Notes under the pieces: model-generated
Databases searched by the model: none
Told to the model about the DNA's origin: nothing
Seen by the model: the letters and a program-made list of their open reading frames with translations, nothing else
Shown here: positions 49,129 through 55,124 of the stretch, in pieces
Numbering within the stretch: position 1 is the first letter of the stretch
Layout of the letters: each line of letters starts with the position of its first letter
Assembly: GCA_024276305.1 (NCBI GenBank)
Contig: JAJRXK010000033.1
Span: forward strand, 1 to 55,124
Source: Candidatus Krumholzibacteriota bacterium
GTDB lineage: Bacteria > Krumholzibacteriota > Krumholzibacteriia > JAJRXK01
Direction: 5' to 3'
DNA: 55,124 bases
Made by a program: the position numbers and the translations under genes

Positions 49129-52100
49129 CAGAACCTCGCTCGCGTTTCGAGTCCGAGATCGTGGCGCAGAATTCGTCCCGCCTCATCGCGCAACTGATAG
49201 CGCAGGGCTACGCTGAACCCTCGGGCGGAGGCCCACTGCATTCGAAGACTCCCACTGCGGGTGGTGCCCGGGGCCTCGAAGAAGAAGGGGCGTCTCGGCA
49301 GCGGTCCTGCACGCTCGGTCAATTCCGACCACCGCCCCTCCAGAGTCCAATTCAGACCGAACCAATCGGTCGTGGCCGAAGGCCGGGCTTCGATGAGGGT
49401 CTGTCGGATCGACTCGAGGTCCTCGTCACGCAGAGTGTAGCGGAGTTCGAGAGCGTAGCGCCGTCGCGGCCCGGTCCTCAGCCTCAAGGTCGAAGCCGCC
49501 ACGCGGTCGTGCACGCGATAGGAACGCAGCTGGGGGTTGAGGACCGAGGTGGAGCTTCGGTGCCGCTCCTCATCCTTGAGCTGCGATCCGAGGCTCCACC
49601 CGCCCCCCAACTCCACATCGAGCTGGGCCAAACTCTCCTGTCGCCGGGATTCCTCTGGACCTTGGGTGAAACGCTGGTCCAAGAGGTCGGTCCGGTCGAA
49701 GGCCAGGCGCAGGTCGATCCCTCTTCGCTGCCGCAGCAGGTGCAATTCCTCGCGGATTCTCTGCTGACCGAAGAGAGTACTCTCCGGATTGCGGAGCTTT
49801 GCGGGATCGAGGCGCAGCAGTGCTCCGACATCCGAACTCCGGCTGCTCTCGCGAATCTGCAACAGGGATCGACTTTCCAGGCCCGCCACCCAGCGGAAGT
49901 CGCTCCGCATTTGCAGTTGGATGTTGGCCTCGACTTCGGTGGAAGAGACCAGGCTGTCGGTCGGCGTGAAGACGACATTGTAGTCTCCCTGCTTCGCGCC
50001 CACCGCATTGCCCTCGGCATCGTAGTCTCCCTGTCCGAGACCCACGAAGATCACCCGACGTCCCAGGACTCGGGATTGGTCGGTCCCGGCTCGATAGTCG
50101 ACATCCAATCGAAATCCCCGATCGGGGATCTGGTGCGAGGCCTGGATTCGGGCCAAGCGGGTCTTCCCCCGCTGGTCACCCGCCAACAAGCTCTCCCGCC
50201 AAGTGAGGTCCATCCGAGCCCGAGTGTTGGACCAGTTCTGGCTGCGAATCGCCCGCACCAGCCTCGTATCCCTTTCGAAATTCCAGGCCTGGCCGCTGGG
50301 GTCGAGGGAGTCGGCGACATCCCGGCTGTACTCCAGGCGGGTGTCCGCGCCTCCGTCGAGGCCCACCATCCAGCCCCCACTCCGGTAGCCGGTCCATCCT
50401 GCGGTGCGAAAGTCTCGAAAGATCTCGTCCCGGGCCTCCACGAAGGGCTGCCACACGCCGGCCTTCCATTTGAGCCTCAACCTCCGATCCCGGCGGCTGC
50501 TCCGGGCTCCGCTCTCCCGCTCGGCCGTCGTCTGGGCGAAGAGGTGTTCCCAACCCAGATTCCCCACCACTCGGCCCGATCCCGGCACCTCCCACCGCTG
50601 ACCCTGGTAGGTGGTCCCGCGATCGAGACGGCGGAAACCGACATCCACTCGCCGCTCCTTCCCCCGCCACTCGACTCCCGCCTGGGCGAAGGTCTCGTCT
50701 TCGTTGCGCAACTCGTCCTGCAGATTCCAGACGTCGTAGAAGAAGGGCTCGCGGAGCCTCCCCGAGCTGCGGAAGTTGCGCTCGATGCGCTCGACCACGG
50801 CCCGAAGGCGTAGCCCCTTCGCGGTCTCCGAAGACCCCCACCACCCGCTGGCGGCATTCACCCTCCAGGCCGCGCCCTGGTTGTCCTGGTCATCGAGGTC
50901 GCTGAGACGGTTGGCGTCGTGCCGACTCGCGTTGAGCTCCGCCTCGATTCCCGCCCCCGTCGCGACCCTCCCCGCACCGACGCGCACCACTGCATAGTCG
51001 GTCTTCTCGGGAAGATCCAGCCTTCGACCGACCCGGTAGTCCCCATTCCCAACGCCGCGCCACACGAACTCGAGCGCGCCGGTCTCCGTCACCCCCAGGA
51101 GTTCGTAATCTCCCTTTCCGGCTCCCACGAAGACGAAGTCCAGATCGTAGTTTCCGGTGGTCGTGGAATCGGCAATCTCGTAGTAGACGCTTCCGTCGTC
51201 TGCGGTCCGTTGCACGTAGTCACCCTCGCCCGGCGCGGTGAGTCGTACGCCGGAGGAAAGGGCACCGTTGGGATCGTCACCGGCCGCTGCCAGCGCAGCC
51301 CGTTCTTCAGCGCCCAGGGTTCCCGAGAGCGGACGATTCGGGTCGTCCCCTTCGCGCATCAATGCGACGTCGATGCGCACCGCACCCACTCGGAGCGCGT
51401 CGACCAATGTGCCCAGGACACTGCGACGGTAACCGGCCACACTGCCCTCGTAGTCCACGGCGATCCGATTCTCCGGACCAATGGGCCGACTCTCGTTGAA
51501 GGTGATGGTGCCCCGAACATAATCGATGACATAGTCCCGACTGTCGCCGCGGACCTGCAGATCTCCATCGACCCAGACCCTTTCGCTGCCCGCCACGATC
51601 ACCGTCTGCTGCAATCGCAGCCCATCCAGCAATTCATAGGGTCCCTGAACACCTTCGCGGCCCCGGATCTCCACCTCGACCCGTTGTCCTTGGGGAGCTC
51701 CGCCGAGCACCTGCACCGTGCCCCGCTGGCCACGGCCTTCCAACCACAGGCCCTGGAGCTTCCGGTCGTAGGGCAAGAATCGTCCGAGATCGCGGTCCAC
51801 CCGAAAATCTCCGAGCAGCGCCCGTCCCCGTTCTCCGAAGAGCTCGATGCGGACCTCGTCGAGGTCGGTCAGCTCTTCGGTATTGCCCTCGGGAGTGATG
51901 GGAAGGTTCTCGTCGGAGATCTCGGCCCGAACTCCAATGCCCTCGGTGAGTTGTCCCACAATGGAGAGGTTCAATCCCTGGTCGACGGTGGCGTCGCGAT
52001 TGGTCCCTCCGCGGATGGAGACCGTCTTCGACCCTCGAATCTGCAGGTCTCCCAGGGCCGCGCGTTCCTCTCCGTCCCGCCGGGCCACGCCCAGTCGACT

Positions 52101-52544
52101 GCCGACCGGACCCGCCCGCGAAGTCTGCGGCGCAGCGAGCGGCCGCGTCGCATCCCGAAGCACCAGGTGCGACACCAGAGCCGAGGGTTCGTAGCGATAG
52201 CGCACCACCAACGGCGCCGTTTCCTTCGGCGAACGGCGCAGAACCAGGACCCCGCGATCCAACAGGATCCGGTAGTCCTCCCCCTCGACCAGTGCTTCGG
52301 CTCCGAGGGTCACCGAGAGCAATTCGCGGAGTACCGGTTCGCGCAGATCGATCCGGGACTGACCCGGCGCGAGCTGCAGAGAGTCCACTGCGACCGCAAG
52401 ATCTTCGCCGCTGAACCACCGACTGGTATCGGGCAGCGCTTGACGGAGGGAATCCACAGAAGTCGACTCGGCCCGAGCCACGCCTCCCAGACTCGCGAAC
52501 ACGAGCGACAAGGAGATGAACGCTCTTCGGAGTCGTGGCCTCAC
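49128..52544 (-). CDS. Large predicted outer-membrane beta-barrel protein with GDY repeats
   Basis: 1138 residues, function unknown. Signal peptide (about 1-25, VARA/ES). Two copies of a beta unit that looks like GEDYxI-D-GxLxL...RYxYE occur at about 85-120 and 325-366 (second: RDYVIDYVRGTITFN...VDYE). Five GDY motifs, mostly in the form VGxGxGDY, occur at 441-443, 478-480, 501-503, 839-841 and 853-855. From about 535 on, amphipathic strands rich in Arg, Trp and Tyr continue to a terminal Phe (TRARF), as in barrel proteins. The first repeat type recalls SprA-like and other secretion-channel proteins, but I cannot assign a family. Two bases after the NHL gene; GTG start. Confidence 0.8.
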   Translation of the reverse strand: MRPRLRRAFISLSLVFASLGGVARAESTSVDSLRQALPDTSRWFSGEDLAVAVDSLQLAPGQSRIDLREPVLRELLSVTLGAEALVEGEDYRILLDRGVLVLRRSPKETAPLVVRYRYEPSALVSHLVLRDATRPLAAPQTSRAGPVGSRLGVARRDGEERAALGDLQIRGSKTVSIRGGTNRDATVDQGLNLSIVGQLTEGIGVRAEISDENLPITPEGNTEELTDLDEVRIELFGERGRALLGDFRVDRDLGRFLPYDRKLQGLWLEGRGQRGTVQVLGGAPQGQRVEVEIRGREGVQGPYELLDGLRLQQTVIVAGSERVWVDGDLQVRGDSRDYVIDYVRGTITFNESRPIGPENRIAVDYEGSVAGYRRSVLGTLVDALRVGAVRIDVALMREGDDPNRPLSGTLGAEERAALAAAGDDPNGALSSGVRLTAPGEGDYVQRTADDGSVYYEIADSTTTGNYDLDFVFVGAGKGDYELLGVTETGALEFVWRGVGNGDYRVGRRLDLPEKTDYAVVRVGAGRVATGAGIEAELNASRHDANRLSDLDDQDNQGAAWRVNAASGWWGSSETAKGLRLRAVVERIERNFRSSGRLREPFFYDVWNLQDELRNEDETFAQAGVEWRGKERRVDVGFRRLDRGTTYQGQRWEVPGSGRVVGNLGWEHLFAQTTAERESGARSSRRDRRLRLKWKAGVWQPFVEARDEIFRDFRTAGWTGYRSGGWMVGLDGGADTRLEYSRDVADSLDPSGQAWNFERDTRLVRAIRSQNWSNTRARMDLTWRESLLAGDQRGKTRLARIQASHQIPDRGFRLDVDYRAGTDQSRVLGRRVIFVGLGQGDYDAEGNAVGAKQGDYNVVFTPTDSLVSSTEVEANIQLQMRSDFRWVAGLESRSLLQIRESSRSSDVGALLRLDPAKLRNPESTLFGQQRIREELHLLRQRRGIDLRLAFDRTDLLDQRFTQGPEESRRQESLAQLDVELGGGWSLGSQLKDEERHRSSTSVLNPQLRSYRVHDRVAASTLRLRTGPRRRYALELRYTLRDEDLESIRQTLIEARPSATTDWFGLNWTLEGRWSELTERAGPLPRRPFFFEAPGTTRSGSLRMQWASARGFSVALRYQLRDEAGRILRHDLGLETRARF

Positions 52545-52545
52545 G

Positions 52546-53514
52546 TCAGGGATAGAACACTTCGTACACGATCAATGCGTTGCGGCTCGCATCGGCGACG
52601 AAGAGCTTCTGGTCCGCCCCGAAGGCACAATCCACGGGCCGTCGAAGCTCGGTGTCGAGAGAATCACTTCCACCGACGCGCATCGAGAATTTCAGATCGG
52701 GCGTGAGGACCACGACCGCACCGGCACCAGCATCGCAGACATAGACATTGCCGTAGTCATCGGTGGTGATCCCGGAGGGCGCGATGAAGAGCGGCGCAAC
52801 ACTATCCACTGAATTCGTGGCGCCCACCAGGAATCCGGTGTGATCGAAGACCTGCACTCGACGATTGCCCCGATCGCTCACGTAGAGAAGTCCGTCGCGG
52901 GAAAAGGCCACGCCCCGGGGTTCGTCGAATTGACCGGGGAAACTGCCGTACTCTCCCACCACGGTCTCGATCTGGAGGAAAGGGCTGGTGACGATCACCC
53001 GGTGATTGGCCACGTCGGCGATGGCGATCCGCCCGTCGCGATCGAGATCCATGGCCGACGGATCGATGGTCGACGTGGGATCGAGTTTGGAGAGATCCAG
53101 GAATACGTCTCGAAACACCCCTCTCGCGTTGAATCTCAGAATCCGCCGAGAAGCCGCATCGAGAACGAAGAGTCGCAGCCCCCGGGGCACGATGTCGAGA
53201 GGACGCAGCCCATTCGGAGCATCGAGACCTCCCTGATAGAATCCTTCGGCATCGAATCGATGCATGCGTCCGCTGCCGAGATCCGCCAGAATGAAGCTCG
53301 CATCGCTGAGGGTGGTGACCGACGAGACGCGCAACAGCGGCGCCCACGGCTCGGTCCGGAGATTCTCGTAGATCGCGTAGGGAAGGATCGAGGAGGGACT
53401 CAGCATGTGCGCGGAGTCGAGGTGGCTTTCCGGCGGAGGATTGGGAACCGCGCGACAACTCGAGAGGACCCCCGCGAGGGGGATCAGCAGCAGCCAGAGA
53501 CGAGCGCCACACAC
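52546..53514 (-). CDS. NHL-repeat lipoprotein
   Basis: 322 residues from GTG 53514 with GGAG seven bases upstream. The start gives a lipoprotein signal: hydrophobic LWLLLIPLAGVL, lipobox LSSC. Then six or so NHL/beta-propeller blades: DASFILADLGSGRMHRFDAEG, AIADVANHRVIVT, PRGVAFSRDGLLYVSDRGNR, GNVYVCDAGAGAVVVL, KLFVADASRNALIVYE. A lipid-anchored six-bladed propeller probably works in protein-protein or glycan recognition on the envelope. It is wedged between DUF5683-like genes and the large barrel, all within 15 bases of each other. A longer frame reaching 53742 overlaps the upstream gene and lacks a signal. Confidence 0.84.
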   Translation of the reverse strand: MCGARLWLLLIPLAGVLSSCRAVPNPPPESHLDSAHMLSPSSILPYAIYENLRTEPWAPLLRVSSVTTLSDASFILADLGSGRMHRFDAEGFYQGGLDAPNGLRPLDIVPRGLRLFVLDAASRRILRFNARGVFRDVFLDLSKLDPTSTIDPSAMDLDRDGRIAIADVANHRVIVTSPFLQIETVVGEYGSFPGQFDEPRGVAFSRDGLLYVSDRGNRRVQVFDHTGFLVGATNSVDSVAPLFIAPSGITTDDYGNVYVCDAGAGAVVVLTPDLKFSMRVGGSDSLDTELRRPVDCAFGADQKLFVADASRNALIVYEVFYP

Positions 53515-53527
53515 AGTCCGACTCCGA

Positions 53528-54346
53528 TCAGAAGCGATAGCGATAGGCCAAACGCGCGTTGGGATTGGTCGGATTCGGTCGAACGTCCAGAGTCCAGGAC
53601 CGGGGCTTCGTCTCTCCCGTCGAGAATTCCCCGGACTCCGAAGACGGAGGTCCGGAACGTACTGCGTCGATGAAGGCGATGACCCGATTGACCAGCGCGA
53701 AGACGATGACGAAGTCCGCTCGGTCCTGAGCCCCCAAGGCATCGGCCCGGAGTCTCTGGAACTCTCGGAAGCGACGCTCGCTCTGCCATCGCCAAGCAGC
53801 GTCGTCGGGAATCAACGCCGAATCGGGTTGGAGGCCCGCACGGATCTCGGATCGAAGATCGGCGTTGAAATCGTCACTGTCCCGAAAACTCGCCATCGCC
53901 CGCCAATAGTCGTCGGCGTGGTCTCGCGAACCGACACGGGCGAATTGCTGGGCGAAATCGATGTAATTGTCCTCACGAGAATTGGCCTGGAGTTCGGAGA
54001 AGATCCAAGTCCCCCAGACCGCGACCTCCGCGGTGGCGAAGAAGAGAGCTCGTCTGTCGTGACCGCTCCTCCACTGGCTCCACCCCGGCAGGAGCAGAGA
54101 GTAGGCGCCATGTTTGACTCGGGCGAGAGCCTGCCCGTCGAAGGCCGAAGGGGTCTGCGGACCGCTCCGGATCCTGGGAGCTCCCCACACTTGATCCGCC
54201 TCGGTCCGAATCGCGCTCTCGAGGGCTCCTCGATCCTGAGAACGCGTCGAAAGAGGGCCTCCCGCGCCGGCCGCGGTGGCGACACAGACCGACGCCAATC
54301 CCACCCATCGGCCCATCCATTTCCAACACCGTCGACGATCCACCAT
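53528..54346 (-). CDS. DUF5683-like membrane-associated protein
   Basis: 272 residues. N-terminal signal or anchor (about 12-28). The segment AYSLLLPGWSQWRSGHDRRALFFATAEVAVWG is like the PGxGQ-containing hydrophobic motif of DUF5683 proteins. A predicted helical part follows, and the protein ends in a basic/aromatic YRYRF, hinting at outer-membrane association. The start overlaps the preceding gene in a TGATG junction. Function unknown; family members are typical of FCB-group bacteria. Confidence 0.75.
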   Translation of the reverse strand: MVDRRRCWKWMGRWVGLASVCVATAAGAGGPLSTRSQDRGALESAIRTEADQVWGAPRIRSGPQTPSAFDGQALARVKHGAYSLLLPGWSQWRSGHDRRALFFATAEVAVWGTWIFSELQANSREDNYIDFAQQFARVGSRDHADDYWRAMASFRDSDDFNADLRSEIRAGLQPDSALIPDDAAWRWQSERRFREFQRLRADALGAQDRADFVIVFALVNRVIAFIDAVRSGPPSSESGEFSTGETKPRSWTLDVRPNPTNPNARLAYRYRF

Positions 54347-55124
54347 CAGTAGCTCACCTTCCATCCCAGCTGGGCCCCGCTCAGGCCCCTCGGTTCCAAA
54401 TACCATCCACTGCTCGGTCCCCGGGACTCGGCTTGCGCTCCCCCGTAGCGGCCGCCGATGAAGCCTTCCAAGTAGGCGACCTGCAGTGCGCTCACCACCC
54501 GCAGGAGCAGAGCGGTGGTGAGAAAGCGATCGCGATTGCGGAAAGCCGCGTTGCTCGCTCCGCGCATGTCCAAGTACTGCTGGCGCAGAGGAGTGATGAA
54601 ATTCGGGTCTTCGAGAGATCCGCCATTGGCCGGATCGGCGGGATCCCACCCGTCGCGCCAGTACTCCTCCCAGCCCCAGGCAAAGACGTCCCACTTCCCC
54701 AGATTCTCGTACCACTCCCGTTCGTCCTGTTCGCGGCTGACGTAGAGCGCGACATCATTGGTGGTGCTCCCGGCCGGCAATCCGAAGAAACCCTCGAGAT
54801 CCCCGTTGGCCAGGGCCAGCGTCCACTCGTCTTCGCTCCAATGGGCATCGGCGAAGGCCTCGAACTCGGCTTCCCTCTCGTTGCCCTTGTCGCTCTGATT
54901 CTTGACCCCCGCCCAGAGTCCCGCATCGGCGGCGATCATGAACCAACCTCGTCGATAGCCGGTGACGGTTTCGCCCAGACCCGGCACCGCGGCCGAGAGC
55001 AGAACCGGCCACCACCGCCGGGGCGCCTCCCGGTCGAAGGTGGAGAGATATCCCTCTGCGAGGTCCGGGGCCGCAGCCACCGCGAGTGCGGCTCCCTCCA
55101 ACCTCGAACTCTCGGTCCACGGCG
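54346..55124 (-). CDS. DUF5683-like protein, 5' end beyond window
   Basis: At least 259 residues, open at the window edge; no convincing start is present, only a TTG at 55101. The segment LLSAAVPGLGETVTGYRRGWFMIAADAG is the same PGxGxxxxGxxxRG motif as in the next gene, so the two are probably a duplicated pair. It ends with LSGAQLGWKVSY. The middle (about 90-150) is rich in Trp, Glu and Asp. Confidence 0.72.
   Translation of the reverse strand, partial: PWTESSRLEGAALAVAAAPDLAEGYLSTFDREAPRRWWPVLLSAAVPGLGETVTGYRRGWFMIAADAGLWAGVKNQSDKGNEREAEFEAFADAHWSEDEWTLALANGDLEGFFGLPAGSTTNDVALYVSREQDEREWYENLGKWDVFAWGWEEYWRDGWDPADPANGGSLEDPNFITPLRQQYLDMRGASNAAFRNRDRFLTTALLLRVVSALQVAYLEGFIGGRYGGAQAESRGPSSGWYLEPRGLSGAQLGWKVSY

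Overview
This is a GC-rich window in which every gene but one reads on the minus strand. It comes from a diderm (Gram-negative-type) bacterium: it carries lipid A acyltransferase and heptose genes, a secretin, a TonB-dependent receptor, an Omp85 barrel and other predicted outer-membrane proteins. The type IV pilus genes run pilB-T-C-S-R-A, then an ABC transporter, then pilD-M-N-O-P-Q, which resembles the Myxococcus/delta-type order. The DUF5683-like proteins, NHL lipoprotein and large barrel at the right end recall FCB-superphylum or candidate-phylum genomes. I cannot place the organism more exactly. GTG starts are very common, and about 17 gene junctions overlap as ATGA, GTGA, TTGA or TGATG, so translational coupling is widespread.

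Reading in the direction of transcription (right to left). 55.1-47.4 kb: an envelope cluster of two DUF5683-like proteins, an NHL-repeat lipoprotein, a 1138-residue predicted outer-membrane protein with repeated GDY motifs, and a TamA/BamA-like Omp85 protein split by a frameshift. 47.3-42.6 kb: ligA, then a DinG-type helicase interrupted by an in-frame TAA. 42.5-39.5 kb: hutU-hutI for histidine breakdown. 39.2-35.3 kb: an acidic TPR protein, a small TonB-dependent receptor and a ComEA-like DNA-binding protein.

35.1-18.6 kb is a nearly complete type IV pilus locus. Good sigma-54 (-24/-12) promoters precede pilB, pilA and pilM. The PilS-PilR two-component pair, the expected sigma-54 activator, is encoded inside the pilB operon, which suggests an autoregulatory loop. 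A clear intrinsic terminator follows pilQ. 18.4-10.4 kb: a housekeeping run aroC-aroK-rsmD-coaD-pta-aminotransferase-obgE-dprA-lpxL. The single plus-strand gene (DUF3467) meets lpxL tail to tail.

9.9-0 kb: from a consensus sigma-70 promoter run rfaE1-rfaE2-sucC-sucD-ndk, then, with a further promoter, yceD-rpmF-plsX-fabD-fabG-acpP-fabF-rnc. fabH, normally between plsX and fabD, is missing. DprA, ComEA and the retractable pilus together hint at natural transformation. No tRNA, rRNA, CRISPR array or insertion sequence was seen.
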